From: Pyropia yezoensis | Lineage: Eukaryota > Rhodophyta > Bangiophyceae > Bangiales > Bangiaceae | Length of the DNA: 64,000 bases | NCBI GenBank assembly: GCA_009829735.1 | Contig: CM020618.1 | Coordinates: 34,076,894-34,140,893, forward strand | Reading direction: 5' to 3' | In this document: piece after piece, positions 33,393 to 44,309 of the stretch | Position numbering within the stretch: position 1 is the first letter of the stretch | Layout: each line of letters begins with the position of its first letter | Program-made: the position numbers and the translations under genes | Notes under the pieces: model-generated | Databases searched by the model: none | What the model saw: only the letters and a program-made list of their open reading frames with translations | What the model was told of the DNA's origin: nothing

Positions 33393-36300
33393 CTAGGGGG
33401 GTGGCGGGCCGGAGGGGGAGGGGCTGACGGGCCGAGATGGCGGCCGTGTTGTCTCGTAGCGCCGGGGAGCCCCCGCGCCCGCCAGCCCGGGTGGGGGTGT
33501 GCAAGTGCGGCACCGCCTCAGCGCTCCGGGCGGCGGCGGCCTGGCGGTTGGTGGAGGGGGCGCGGGGGTGCCCAGCCGCACTAGCCGGGGGGCGAGGGCG
33601 GCGGCCAGCCACACTGGCCGCCGCCGCCGCCGCTGCCGCCGCCGCAACGGCCAGGGTCGTGCGCGGCCACGAGAGGGGCTGAGCGGGAAATGAGAGGCGG
33701 CCCACAGCAGCAGTGCGTCACCGCCAGTCACGGCGACCGCCACGCCCCCCCCCGTCCCCCCCGCCTCCCCGGCCGCGCCACCCCCCCCGGCCGCGCGGGC
33801 GCCAGCGGTCTCCGCCTCCCCCCCCCACCCCCCCCCCGTGCCCCCTGCCGCCGCCAGCTCCAGCAGCTGCCCTTCCGGCGGGACCCCCCCCTCCCGCAGC
33901 GCCCGGGCGGCCACCCCCGCAAACGCGACGTCCCGCGCCACCCCCCGCACCAGGAGGGTGTAGGCCACGCCACGGCGGCCCGCGCGGCCGGTGCGGCCCA
34001 CCCGGTGGGTGTGGGCGTCCCAGTCGGTCGCCGGCTCCACATTCACCACCGTACCGACGGTGGGCACGTCCAGGCCACGGGCGGCCAGGTCGGTCGACAC
34101 GAGCAGCCGCACGTCACCCGACCGGAAAAGCCGCAGCAGCGCCACCCGATCTGCGGCGTCGGTCTCGCCGTGCACGCACGCGGTGGGCGTGCCGGCGGCG
34201 CGGAGGTCGTTGGCGAGCGCCGCCGCCGAGCCGCGCGTCGACGCAAACAGCACCGCCGAGGCGGTGCCGGCAGTAAAGGAGGGGAGGTGCGCGGCCAGCC
34301 ACGCCGCCTTGGCCGCCGCCGAAGGGAGGACCACAAAGTGTTGAGTGATATCGGCGTGGACCGATACGCCGGCGGCGGCGGTAGACATACCGCGAGGGGG
34401 GCGGGAGAGTCCGTCGGCGGCCGACGCCGCAGCCGCATCGCCACTGGACATGGGAGCGCCACCGCCGCTGCCGCCGCTGCCGCCGCCGCCCGCCCCTCCC
34501 CCCACCGTGACCTGTACGGGCGAGGTGAGGGTGTCGAGCGCCAGCCGCTCCATCGACCGCGGCCACGTGGCGCTGTACAGAAGCGTCTGCCGGTCGGGCC
34601 GGGTCACGGCCACGACGGAGCGGACCTGCTGCTCAAAGCCGAGCGACAGCATCCGGTCTGCCTCGTCAAGCACCAGTAGTGTCACCCGGCCGAGGGCGCC
34701 GGCGCCGCCCTTGCCGCCGAGCACGTCGAGCAGCCGGCCGGGGGTGGCCACCACCAGAGGTGGGCCCGCCTCCCGCAGCGCGCGCAGCTGCGCATACCGC
34801 CCCCCACCGCCAATAATGACGCCCACCGAGACGCCCAGGTGGCGGCCCAGGCGGGTGGCCTCGGCGCCCGTCTGGGCGGCCAGCTCCCGGGTGGGTGCCA
34901 GGATGAGCGCCACGGGGCCGCGGGAGGGGGTGGCGGCGGCAGCGGCGCCTTCACCGCCACCACCGCCGCCGCCGTCGCCTTCGCCGACCCCACTTCCATC
35001 CCGTGCATTACCGCCGCCGCCAACGCCGTCGACGTCACCGCCACCACCACCACCACCACCACCACCACCACCACCACCACCACCACCACCCCCACCCCCA
35101 CTACCGCCGCCACGGCTGCCCCCACCCGCCCGCCCCGCCGCGGCAATATGCGCGAAAGCGGGCAGCAGGAAGGCAAGCGTCTTTCCACTGCCCGTCGGCG
35201 CGCGAACGAGCGTGTCCCGACCAGACAGACAGACGGGCAACGACAGTCGCTGCACGGGGGTGGGCGCTGGAAAGGCCCGACAGACGGCCGCGAGGACCGC
35301 CGCGGGGACGCTCGTGCCCAGCTGCGCAAAGTCACTCAGCGGGGGGGGGGGGGGGGGGAGCACCTCGTCGCCGTCTGGCGAGCCGCCGCCGCCGCCACCA
35401 CCCCCTCCGCGCCTGGCATCGACATGGGCAAAGGGTGGCCGCAGCGCCCCCCGCCGACCGTGTCCCGTGTAGCGGTCGACGACGGTCGCGTGGAGCGAGG
35501 CGTGGAGAGCGGCCAGCTGGGGCGGCGGCGGAACCCCCGCCGCGGCGCCGCTGACGGGGTAAAAGCGCTTGCGTAGCGGCGGGTACGCCACTGCCGCGTG
35601 GTCCACCGGCGGCAACAAAAGCCCGTCGGAGGCAGCCACAAACGGGTGCCCTCGCCGGCGGCGGCCACTGCGGCCACCGCCACCGCCATTGCCGCCGCTC
35701 TCGTCAGAGTCGTCCACACCATCCACATCGTGCTGATTGGGGGAGCGCCGGCCGCCACCCAAGCTTTCGCCAGCGGCGGCAAAGTAGGCGTCGAGGGCGT
35801 CGGCGGCGTCCTCCCCTTCGTGGTCCTCGTCCCAGGCGGCGGCGGCTCCCTCTGGTTGCGCGCCCCCGGAATGCCCCGCCCCACCGCCCGCAGCGTCCGA
35901 CGCTGCCTTCCCCCGTGGGGGCGCGCCGCCTCTGCCCTCACTGTGGGGACTGCCGTTGGCCGTCGCTCCGGCCACGCCAGCGCCAAGAATGCCATCCATG
36001 TAGGCGTCAAGGGCGTCAAGGGGCGGTGTGCTGCCCCGCAAACGGGCAGTGGGGCCACTGGCTGCGGCAGAGGCGCCGGCGACGGCAGGCGCAGCCTCGT
36101 CGTTGGGAGTCGGGCGCCCCTCACCGCCGCTAAGCCCATCGCCGGGGCTGCCACCACCATCGCTGCGCCCACGGCCGCCGCACCCGTGGCCATCGCCACG
36201 ACCGCTGCCGCTGTCGACACCGCTGCAGTTGCCGCCGCCACCGACGCCACCACCGCCACCGACGCCACCGCCGCGACCGCTGCCGCCGTCGACCACAGGA

Positions 36301-36806
36301 ACCCCCTCGCGGCGTGACGGCGGCAGACGCGGCGGCGCCCTCCCCTCCCCGCCCGCCCCCCCCCCCTCTTCATCGGCCCATGGGCGTGGCCGCGGGCGCT
36401 TGGCGCGCGCTGTGGCGGCGGTAAGTGGTGAGGAAGAAGCGGGTCGGGCAAGTGTGCTTGGCGCCATCAGCGACGGCCCAGCCGGCGGAGACCCCCCAGC
36501 GGTGGGCCCGTCCGCGGTGGGTGCGACAGACGGCGGGGGGAGGCCAGGGGGAGGAGGGACATCAATAGCGGCGGCACCGGCGGTGGGAGCTGCCATGACA
36601 GCCGCTGCATCGGGAGGACGCGTGCGGGGGGCAGTGTCGGCCAGTGGCGTCGGCACAGAGGCCGTAGGGAGGGCCGCGGTAGTGGCGGCGGCGGCAGGGG
36701 CGCCCCCCCAGGCGGCGGCCGGGCGGCGGCTACCGGCGGTGGCCTTGCTGCCCGCGGCCTTGCCGCCCGCGGCCTTGCCGAGGCGGAAACCAAAGCCCCC
36801 CGCCAT
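33393..36806 (-). CDS. DDX42: DEAD-box RNA helicase, DDX42/SF3b125-like
   Basis: This ATP-dependent RNA helicase of 1137 residues is inferred to act with the U2 snRNP/SF3b complex in spliceosome assembly. Seen: a Gly-Phe-rich start (MAGGFGFRLGK), a long low-complexity N-terminus with two LDAYMDG/LDAYFAA acidic motifs, then LPPVDHAAVAYPPLRKRFY, which closely follows the signature of DDX42 just before its helicase core. Core motifs: Q-motif region, APTGSGKT (Lys542), PTRELAAQ, TPGRLLD, DEAD (714-717), SATW, STDLAARGLD and HRVGRTGRAGRRG, followed by GVAYTLL and the LLELA tail motif of DDX42. The ATG at 36806 follows a TC-rich leader. A (CCA)n-derived Gly run interrupts the first RecA lobe, between motifs I and Ia. 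The last ~120 residues after LLELAAAGG are Gly/Arg-rich, lie among C/G runs and may be mis-framed. A GTATGT donor-like site follows the stop by three bases. Confidence 0.85.
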   Translation of the reverse strand: MAGGFGFRLGKAAGGKAAGSKATAGSRRPAAAWGGAPAAAATTAALPTASVPTPLADTAPRTRPPDAAAVMAAPTAGAAAIDVPPPPGLPPPSVAPTADGPTAGGSPPAGPSLMAPSTLARPASSSPLTAATARAKRPRPRPWADEEGGGAGGEGRAPPRLPPSRREGVPVVDGGSGRGGGVGGGGGVGGGGNCSGVDSGSGRGDGHGCGGRGRSDGGGSPGDGLSGGEGRPTPNDEAAPAVAGASAAASGPTARLRGSTPPLDALDAYMDGILGAGVAGATANGSPHSEGRGGAPPRGKAASDAAGGGAGHSGGAQPEGAAAAWDEDHEGEDAADALDAYFAAAGESLGGGRRSPNQHDVDGVDDSDESGGNGGGGGRSGRRRRGHPFVAASDGLLLPPVDHAAVAYPPLRKRFYPVSGAAAGVPPPPQLAALHASLHATVVDRYTGHGRRGALRPPFAHVDARRGGGGGGGGGSPDGDEVLPPPPPPLSDFAQLGTSVPAAVLAAVCRAFPAPTPVQRLSLPVCLSGRDTLVRAPTGSGKTLAFLLPAFAHIAAAGRAGGGSRGGGSGGGGGGGGGGGGGGGGGGGGGDVDGVGGGGNARDGSGVGEGDGGGGGGGEGAAAAATPSRGPVALILAPTRELAAQTGAEATRLGRHLGVSVGVIIGGGGRYAQLRALREAGPPLVVATPGRLLDVLGGKGGAGALGRVTLLVLDEADRMLSLGFEQQVRSVVAVTRPDRQTLLYSATWPRSMERLALDTLTSPVQVTVGGGAGGGGSGGSGGGAPMSSGDAAAASAADGLSRPPRGMSTAAAGVSVHADITQHFVVLPSAAAKAAWLAAHLPSFTAGTASAVLFASTRGSAAALANDLRAAGTPTACVHGETDAADRVALLRLFRSGDVRLLVSTDLAARGLDVPTVGTVVNVEPATDWDAHTHRVGRTGRAGRRGVAYTLLVRGVARDVAFAGVAARALREGGVPPEGQLLELAAAGGTGGGWGGEAETAGARAAGGGGAAGEAGGTGGGVAVAVTGGDALLLWAASHFPLSPSRGRARPWPLRRRQRRRRRPVWLAAALAPRLVRLGTPAPPPPTARPPPPGALRRCRTCTPPPGLAGAGAPRRYETTRPPSRPVSPSPSGPPPP
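35038..35092. repeat. (ACC)n trinucleotide repeat inside the helicase gene
   Basis: About seventeen CCA/ACC units encode a poly-Gly run in the first RecA-like domain on the minus strand. Length variation here would change a surface loop without shifting frame. Confidence 0.85.
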
Positions 36807-37787
36807 AGCGAGCGGGGTGTGGCGGGGGGGGCGTGCAGGGTAGGAGGCGGGGAGGAGGGGCAAGGGGGGGGGAAGGGAAAGGGAGAGTGACGGCGGCGGC
36901 GGCGGCCCGCCAGGCGTCAGGTGTGCGGAGGGAGGTCGGGCGGGGGCTGGCCGTGCCGTGGGCACGAAGACGAAGTGCGGCGGTCGTCGCGGCTCGGACG
37001 GGCGAGGGGACGCGGGCCGGTCACGCTCACCTCCCACGTGGCAAAGAGACCGAGGACGCCCCCGCGCGGGGCAGCCAGCCTGGGGCCACCCGCGGCTGGA
37101 ATGCGCCACGTGGTGCTCACAAACACTGAAAAACGTCAACAGGCCAAAACTTTCGGCCGCTGCAAGCGTTGTCGTCCCACTCTTCGTGACAACCTCTCGC
37201 ATGGGAGAGAGGACGCGCCGTGGCGATCCTCTCCTCCGCGCCGCGCAAACCGGGGGACTGCATCCCCCCCACGGGGACGCCCGCGACGGCGGCGGCGGCG
37301 GCGGCGGCGGCGGCCGTGTCCATCCTCCCAGTGCCCCTTCGCGCAGATGGCGTGCGGGAGGGAGGCGCGTGGCAGGGAGTGCCGGTTCATGCGCAGCCGC
37401 CCGCGACGAGGCGGAAAGAACCAGGCAACCACACCCCCGCGCGGGGGCCCGCGTCGCCGGCAGGGGGGGGGGGGGGCGCTCGGTCCACACCAAGCCACAG
37501 CGCGTGCAGCTCCCACGCGGCCGGTATGTAGAGGCGATGCCATGTGGACAGCGCGCTGGTTGCGTGCCCGGGAGGCCCCCTCCCCCAAGAAACACCCCAA
37601 AAAACAACAAACGCAGAGACAGCCGAGCAGCGGGCGCGCGGCTCAGAGTGGGAAACCACAGCACACGGCTACAATGCTGCAGGTGGTGGCGACCACGCCG
37701 GACCACCGCCGCCGTGCGTGTCGGCGCTACTGGCGGGTCGGCGGCACGCCCACCTCCCGTCGCGGTGCAGCGCGCCGGCGGCGGCCG
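36807..37787. other. Intergenic: helicase promoter side / membrane-protein 3' side
   Basis: About 980 bp with no supported gene. Bases 36830-36900 are purine-rich on plus, giving the helicase a TC-rich leader. A (GGC)n stretch lies at 37288-37315 and a G run at 37462-37476. Confidence 0.5.
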
Positions 37788-38915
37788 CTAGGAGACGTCC
37801 GTGGCGGACGCCTGGCCGGCGCACCCCCCTCGCCCCAGTGGCGTCGCCGCGCCCTCCACTTGCCCGCCCGCAGCAGCGTCGGAGGCCTCAGGCGATGCGA
37901 CGGGCAGCTCCCCCCCCAAGCCCCGTCCCCTGCAGCAACCCCAAACCCAGCGTAGACACCCACTGACGGGCCAGACTGGCAGGTAGTGGTGCTTAAAGTG
38001 CTCCCAGCTCATGGGGAGCTCGTTGCTGGTGAAGGCCGCCACCCCCACGGACGCGGCCACCACCTCGGCCACCACCTCGGCCACCACCGCCACCGACAGC
38101 ACCGCCCAGTCGCGGGTGCGGACGGTCGCAAACGCAAACGCCACGTTGCGCGGGTCCTCCAGGTCCACGTCCAAGCTCCACCCGTAGAGTGTCGACACGA
38201 GCGCCCCCGCCATGAGGCACCGGTACACCGCAGCGCCCGCGGCGGTGCGGCTCACGTCCCCCGCCGGTCCAGCGTCAGACAGCGGCGGGGACGGCGGCGA
38301 CGCTGCGCCCCGGACGCCAGCCGGGCTGTCAGAGTCGCCCTCGTCGTGGTGGCCGTCCCCGTCGTCGCGGTCATCGTCATCGACGGCCATGAAGGGTGGC
38401 GTCGGTGGTGGCGGCGGGATCCAGCGCCACGGCAGCAGCGCCCGGCCCGAAATAGTGGCCGCCACCAGCAGCACCGCCAGCACCCCCACCTTGGCGTACG
38501 CGTCGGGGGAGGCGCCAAAGCTGCCTATGGGCGTTGGCTGACTTGCCACCTGGCAAATGCGCGGGCCGTACGACTCCACGAGCCGGCCGGTGCCGACCAA
38601 GCTGCCGACGACAACGTACAGCAGCAGCAGCACGCTACCCACTAGGCGGGTCGCCCAGTCCCGTGGCCGCCGGTGCCAGTCAGAGCTAAACTGATTGCCC
38701 ATGAACACGCCCGTAGCGCCCCCAAACAGCAGGTTGAGGGACAGCGTGTCATACTCACACTCCCACATTGCTGTGAAGGAGAAGGTTAGGGCAAGCGCCC
38801 ACGTCAGCGGCGCCAGCAGTACCGACCGGTAGGGGGCGCGCCCGCACGAAGCGAGCGTGGGGAGAAACTGGAGGCCCAGGAAGACGACCGTCGCGGCCAC
38901 ACGAGTCACGGTCAT
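37788..38915 (-). CDS. Multi-pass membrane protein, unknown function
   Basis: The product has 375 residues; ATG at 38915 (MTVTRVAATV). About seven hydrophobic segments are visible: an N-terminal one starting VVFLGLQFLP, then SVLLAPLTWALALTFSF, a Gly-rich LSLNLLFGGATGVFMG, RLVGSVLLLLYVVVGSLVG, KVGVLAVLLVAATISG, and after a polar, acidic loop (about residues 178-230, DDDDRDDGDG) two more, CLMAGALVSTLYGW and the Val/Ala-rich WAVLSVAVVAEVVAEVVAA. A conserved-looking WEHFKHHYLPVW motif precedes a polar tail. I do not recognise the family. A transporter or ER/plastid membrane protein is possible. Its leader contains an 18-bp minisatellite. The gene lies between MYBBP1A upstream and the helicase downstream, all on the minus strand. 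Confidence 0.6.
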   Translation of the reverse strand: MTVTRVAATVVFLGLQFLPTLASCGRAPYRSVLLAPLTWALALTFSFTAMWECEYDTLSLNLLFGGATGVFMGNQFSSDWHRRPRDWATRLVGSVLLLLYVVVGSLVGTGRLVESYGPRICQVASQPTPIGSFGASPDAYAKVGVLAVLLVAATISGRALLPWRWIPPPPPTPPFMAVDDDDRDDGDGHHDEGDSDSPAGVRGAASPPSPPLSDAGPAGDVSRTAAGAAVYRCLMAGALVSTLYGWSLDVDLEDPRNVAFAFATVRTRDWAVLSVAVVAEVVAEVVAASVGVAAFTSNELPMSWEHFKHHYLPVWPVSGCLRWVWGCCRGRGLGGELPVASPEASDAAAGGQVEGAATPLGRGGCAGQASATDVS

Positions 38916-39234
38916 GACGGGGTCTGGTGGCCGTTTGTTTGAAGAGGATGGGGGGGCGGACGTGGGGGGGGTTCAGGAAGTGGCCCAGTCTTCAGAGGAG
39001 GAGGGGGCAGCGGGCGGGAGGGCGGACGGGGGCAGGAGGGAGGACGGGGGCAGGAGGGAGGACGGGGGCAGGAGGGAGGACGGGGGCAGGAGGGAGGACG
39101 GGGCAGGAGGGAGCACGGGGGAGAGGGGTCGGAGGGAATGGCCGCGGGACCCACCGTGGGTGGGATCCTCGAGTTTAGCTTTCGCCAAAATTTTCGTGAC
39201 ACCTTACAAGGGTTTTTAAAGATCGCCGTGGTTC
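38916..39234. other. Short intergenic region with minisatellite leader
   Basis: This is the leader/promoter of the membrane-protein gene and the 3' flank of MYBBP1A. The half near 39170-39235 is A/T-richer and probably holds the MYBBP1A polyadenylation site. The rest is dominated by the 18-bp repeat. Confidence 0.5.
39010..39120. repeat. 18-bp minisatellite, about five units
   Basis: Units of GGGAGGACGGGGGCAGGA are nearly identical, the last one lacking a G. On the coding strand of the downstream gene the repeat is TCC/CCCC-rich. Confidence 0.9.
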
Positions 39235-42200
39235 CTACGCTGCGGCGGGGAGCGGGACTGGGAAGCCCCGCTGCTTACAACAGGCTGCGGCTGCCTCCAC
39301 ATCCGCTGGCGTCCACGCCGCCACCCCCGGGCCGTTGGTGCCGTCTGTCCCCACCAGCGCCACCGACACGAGGCCCACCACCTCCTTCCACCGGGCGGCC
39401 TTGCCGCCCAGCGGGTCCCGGCCGTCCCCCCCCTCACCCTGACCGCCGCCGCCGGCGGCAACGACCGCCATCACCGCGTCGCGGGCGGCGGCCCACACGT
39501 CGGCTCGCGTGGCGGTGGCGGGCGGCGCGGCGGCGAGCCCGCGGCTGAGCTCCCCCACCAGCCGCGCCCGCACGTACGCGCTGGTGCCGCCGTCGGCCAC
39601 CGCCGCGGCGGCGGCGGCGGCCAGGCGCGCCGCCATCCGCGCGGGGGCCCCCCGGAGCGCCGCCTCCACCCCCCCGCCGGGCCAGCGGCGCCCACGGGAG
39701 CGGATGTAGAGGGCGAGCGCGGCCAGTGCGGGCGCCGCCGCCACCTCCTCTTCGTACGGCGCCCCGCCGCCGGCCGGCGGCGCGTGCACGTACACGACAG
39801 AGGCGGCCCGGAGAGCGGCGCCGGCGGCGGTCCGCAAGGCCGCCGACAGGGCCGCCGCGGGCGCCGCCGCCGCGGCGGCAACCACCGCGTCGGCCACCTG
39901 GGCGCCCACGGGGGCACCGCCAAGGACGCGGCCGAGGACCGCCGGCGTGCGGGTGACGAGCTTGGCCAGCACCTCCCCCGACCGGACCGCCGCGTCGGGC
40001 GCCGCGGCCGCTGCCGACACGAGGCGTGGCGCCAGGGAGAGAAGGCCCGCCGCGGCGGCCGTCACGGCCGCCGACGGCGGGCCGTCTGCCCCGGCGCCGC
40101 CACGGACAGTCGTCACGACCCGCCGGCACGAGCGGGCGTAGACAGAGACGAGTTCCAGCGCCCGCTGACGGGTGGCCACCGCCGCTCGGCGACGGCGAGC
40201 CGCCGCGGCGGGCGCGCCTCGCTTGGCGGCGAGGAGGGAGAGGTAGGCGGCGAGACTGGCGTCGTAGCGGGCAAGCGTGGCGGCGTCCTCCGAGTCGGGG
40301 TCGACGCCGCTGTCGCCCGACGACGTGCTCCCGTCATCACTGTCGCTGCCGCTGGGACTGCCCCCCGTCGCATCGTCGGCGGAGGCTGTCGCAGCCGATG
40401 GTGGCTCAGCTGCGTCAGCCTCGTCGCCGTTGCCACTGTCCTCGTCACAGTCGCTGCCGTCCTCGTCTTCCTCTTCGCTGTCTGTGTCGGTCATGCTGCT
40501 ACCGTCTGTGCTTCCGCCTCCCCCCTCCTCTTCCCCATCCTCCTCCTCAGCTGCATTGACAGCTTCCGCGTCAAACGCAGCAAAGAGCACGTCTAGGGCG
40601 TCGCCGTCGACACCCCCAGCCGCCACCAGCTCCCGCCAGACCGCGGCCACTGCGTCGCGCAGCGGTGCGGATGGGGTGGCAATCCCAGCAAGCACCACGC
40701 GCACAAGGTGGCCCGCTGGTGACAGCCCGCCGGTGGCGTCCCCATCGCGGTCCGAACCGGTGCCACTGCTCGAGTCGTCGTCATTGTCGTTATCTACCAT
40801 CATGGGCAGCCCCTCGGCCTCACCGGCATAGACGGCACCAAGCGCCACGCGCAGAGCAGAGAGGAGGTCATAGAGGTAGGGACCGAGTTCAGCATCGGCT
40901 GTGGTGTTGGCCTTGGGCATTCCGCTCGCGCCGGCGCCGGCGTCTGCATCGCCCTCGACGTCACCGCCGTCGTCGACACCCTTGTCGCCGGCGACGGCAC
41001 GGTCAGTGCCAAGCAATATCCGGGCGAGGCGAACCACAGAAAGCAGCGCTGCGAAGGCGGCGGTCACCGAGGGCGGCACGGCCGGCGACTCGGCTGCGGG
41101 CGGAGCAGCCAGCAGCCCGGCGCACTCAGCCTCCGTCGCCGCCGCGGAAGCGGATGGGTTGCGGCCGCTGTCGTCGTCGTCATCACTGACTTCGCTGCCC
41201 CCGCTGTCCTCATCACTGTCCTCGTCAGCTTCCTCGTTATCGTCCATATCCTCGTCCGCGTCGCTGCCATCGGCCGAGCCTCCGGCGCCATTGTTCACCA
41301 GCCCCACGTCATCACCGGCAGCAGCCAGGCGAGCGAGTGCCTCCGCTGCCAGCACACCCACCCCCCCCTCCCCGCTTGTCGACAAGAGACCGAGAAGCTT
41401 ACGGCCTGCGAGGCCGGCAATGGCGGGCGTCACAGTGTTGGCCGCGCCCGGTCGGCCGCGGGCAACGATAGACGCCAGCGCAGACACCACCGCCATCGCC
41501 CGTCCAGGAACGCCACCGCTGCCGCCGCCCCCGTCGTCGCCGCCGTCGCCGCCTCCTCCGCCGTCGCTGTCGCTGTCATCCCTGTCCGCCCCCCCACGGC
41601 CGCTGCGCCCACCACGGCTGCTGCCACCACCCGCCGCGGCCGCCGCCAGCACGTCCAGCGCCGTCGCGTCCGCCGCGGCGTTGCGCCACGACGACCGCAA
41701 CACCGCCTCGACGGCGGAAATCACCGCCGCAACGTCAGCTGTGGCAGCCAACGACCGCAGCGCCGCGACGCCCAACGCCCGTCCCACAGCGGGGGTGGCG
41801 GTCGCCCACTCGAGTACCGCCGCCGCCGCGGGTGCGCCCGTGGCGGGTGGCAAAGAGGACAGCGCTGCCGCAATGGCAGGGCCCGCCGACCGCCCAGCAG
41901 CTGTGACCGCCTCTGACCGCGGCGCCTTGTCGTCGGCGGCGGGCCGCCGCGACAGGTGGGGGCGGCGGCCGCGGCCGCCCCCTCCGCGGCCGAGGCGGCG
42001 GCCACCGCCCCTGTCGCCGCCGCCGCTGCCACCAACGGCTGCAACTAGTGCCGTCGCAACGGCCGGGCTCAGCACCCCCCGTATGGCGACGGCGCGGCCC
42101 TCGGCCGACGGCACCGTCGCAGCGAGCACTACCCCCACGGGAAGAAGAACCAGCCCCGCCGCGCGCTTCCCCGCCGACCCCCCCGCGCCAAAAAGGCCGC

Positions 42201-42711
42201 CCGTAACGCCCCGGGCCCAGAGCGCGGCTAGCGCCCCCCCCCCCCCGCCGCGACCACCGCCCGCCCCGCCGACTGCCACGCTGCCGCGACCGTCTCGGCC
42301 GCCGCCGGAGCGGGAAAAGCCCCCCCCAGAGGCGCGGCCAGGGCGGAGGTCAGCAGGGCACCCCCCCCCGCGTCCAGGCGGCCGTACAGGCCAGCCAGCC
42401 AGCCGGGTGACGGCGCCAGGCCCGCCGCATCGAGGGCAGAGGCCATGACCAGGCCGTCGGCGGAGCCGGACCGGGCGGTCGCCCACGCCACCGCCGCGGA
42501 CGTGGCGGCGGGGCACGCGGCCGCCGCGTCGCGTCGGCGGGCGGCAGCGGCCACCGCCGCTGCCGACGCAGGCGGATGTGGGGGGGTGCCCAGGAGGGTG
42601 GTTGCCACTGCGGCGGCGGCGTCGCCAAGCCCCCACCTGCCGCCGCCGGTGGTCGCGGTGGCGGCGAGGGCGCTCATGGCCGACGCGAGGGCGTCGTCAC
42701 CCAGCGGGGGC

Positions 42712-42745
<34 letters not shown>

Positions 42746-43237
42746 ACCGTCGTCCTCGACGATGGCGCGCACTACGGCGGCGGTCGAAAAGAGGCGGCCG
42801 AGGGCGGCCTCCCGCAGGTTGACGCCCTCCCCCCCCCCCGCCGCACCCGAGCGGCCCTTGTAGTGGGCGGCGATCGCCGCGACGGCCGCGTCGGGGGAGA
42901 GGTCTGCCAGCGGGGTGCCCGCCGCGGCGGGCAACGCCGCCGCCCGGAGGGCTGCGGTGGTGGCGGCGGCAAAGCCCAGGCGCGCGCACCCCGACGCAGA
43001 GGCAGTGCCCTTGACCAGCCGGCGCAGCGCGTAGGCCACCCCCGCCGCCGACGCGGCCGCCAGGGCGGTGACGAGCGCGCTCGCCGCCGCGGCGCGGTCG
43101 GTGGGGGAGGCGGCGGTGAGGGCGTCAAAGAGGCGGAGGGTGGAGGGGGGGAGGGGCAGACGGCTGCTCCCAGAGGGGGGGGGGTTTCCGGGGCGGGGGG
43201 GGGCGGCCACCGCAGTGGTCACCGCGCTGGCGGCCAT
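39235..43237 (-). CDS. MYBBP1A / Pol5 (DNA polymerase phi family) nucleolar protein, with two homopolymer frame changes
   Basis: Family members are nucleolar HEAT-like proteins needed for rRNA synthesis and ribosome biogenesis; the polymerase name is historical. The ATG at 43237 opens MAASAVTTAV. The conserved N-terminal block (LFDALTAASPTDR, YALRRLVKGTASASGCARLG, LREAALGRLFS, VVRAI) closely matches Pol5/MYBBP1A, where the same spacing of LKRLI.G, ARLGF and GRLFG is found. The frame changes at the 33-C run 42713-42745 and again at the 13-C run 42234-42246. Adding one base at each gives 1334 residues. The middle consists of Ala-rich helical repeats. Two strongly acidic regions (about 41150-41290 and 40390-40510) match the acidic insert typical of the family. 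A Cys-Cys-Lys C-terminus follows. The start is head-to-head with the DnaJ-type gene. Confidence 0.85.
42713..42745. repeat. 33-base C run at a coding frame change
   Basis: A pure C tract encoding poly-Gly of MYBBP1A on the minus strand. The upstream frame is conserved up to the run and a different frame continues sensibly after it. Confidence 0.9.
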
Positions 43238-43992
43238 CCTGGGGGGACGAGTGTGGGAGGAGGGCGATAAGACGGGTGACAGGCGCGGGAGGCTGGTGCG
43301 AGGACGAGGGGAAAGCGAATGGGGGGTGGGGGAGGGGGAAGAAAGTGGGAGTACGGGGAGAAGACCGGGGGGCGCTGCACGCACCAGGAGGCCGGAGTGA
43401 GCACGAGCTGCTCGGCACATCGCCAAGGCCAGGCGTGGTCAGGTCGTCGACGGCGGCGCCAGAGCAGGTTTTCGAGCGTTGTCTCCACTCAAAACAATGT
43501 AGACGAGAAAATAAATCAAACACGTGGCGTCTTGGCAGCACCCCGCCAGCGGCGGCATCCTGAGGAGTGCTGTGAACCTTTCGGTGTCTGACAGTTTCAA
43601 ATAGACAGTCGTTATCTAGAGTACTGTACTTCTCCGATGACCAGGTCCCGTCAAGCCGGGATCAGCCACACATTTCGGTTCCTCCAATATTGCAATTGGT
43701 GGCAGTCGGCAGCAGGAGTGCGCCTCGGCACAAGAGCTTTTTGTGGACCGCTGCTTCCACTCACCCCACTCCCGTCGAGTTGGTCGTTACGCGCGCGCAC
43801 GCCAAAGCAGTCTTGGTGCCGACTCGGGACAGGCGAGAGGAGCCGTGCTCTCTGGCTCCCCCCGGCGCTTCAACCCCTACCCCCACCCCCCCCACCCTTG
43901 TAGCTGTAGTGCCGTCCACCCACCCCGCCCGACGGCCGCTTGCTTCCTCCCTCTCTGGTGCCCCCTCCCCCCCGCACCCGGCCGCGGCAGTC
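43238..43992. promoter_or_regulatory. Divergent promoter region, MYBBP1A / DnaJ-type zinc-finger gene
   Basis: This 755 bp lies between two start codons. Purine-rich DNA (43240-43400) provides a TC-rich MYBBP1A leader. The middle 43495-43690 is A/T-richer with an AATAAA-like word near 43507, and probably forms the promoter core. C-rich DNA precedes the plus-strand gene. Confidence 0.45.
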
Positions 43993-44250
43993 ATGGCCGC
44001 CAGCCGCGGCCTCCGCGCCGGGGTGCCGCCCGTGGCGGCGGCACCGCCTTGGCCCCCCGCTTTTGTCGCTAGCAGCGGTGGCGGCGTTGGGGTGGGCTGC
44101 CCGCCGCGACCGCGCCTGCGTGACGGCCGCGACGCCGGCGGCGGCGGCCGCCGACAGGCGACGCGGCGGCCACCGCCGGCGCCTAGGCCGGCCGGCCATG
44201 GCCGCTGTCGCGCTGCGGCGGGCAGGGCGGGCCCCCCCTCTGCCAAGCCG

Positions 44251-44309
<59 letters not shown>

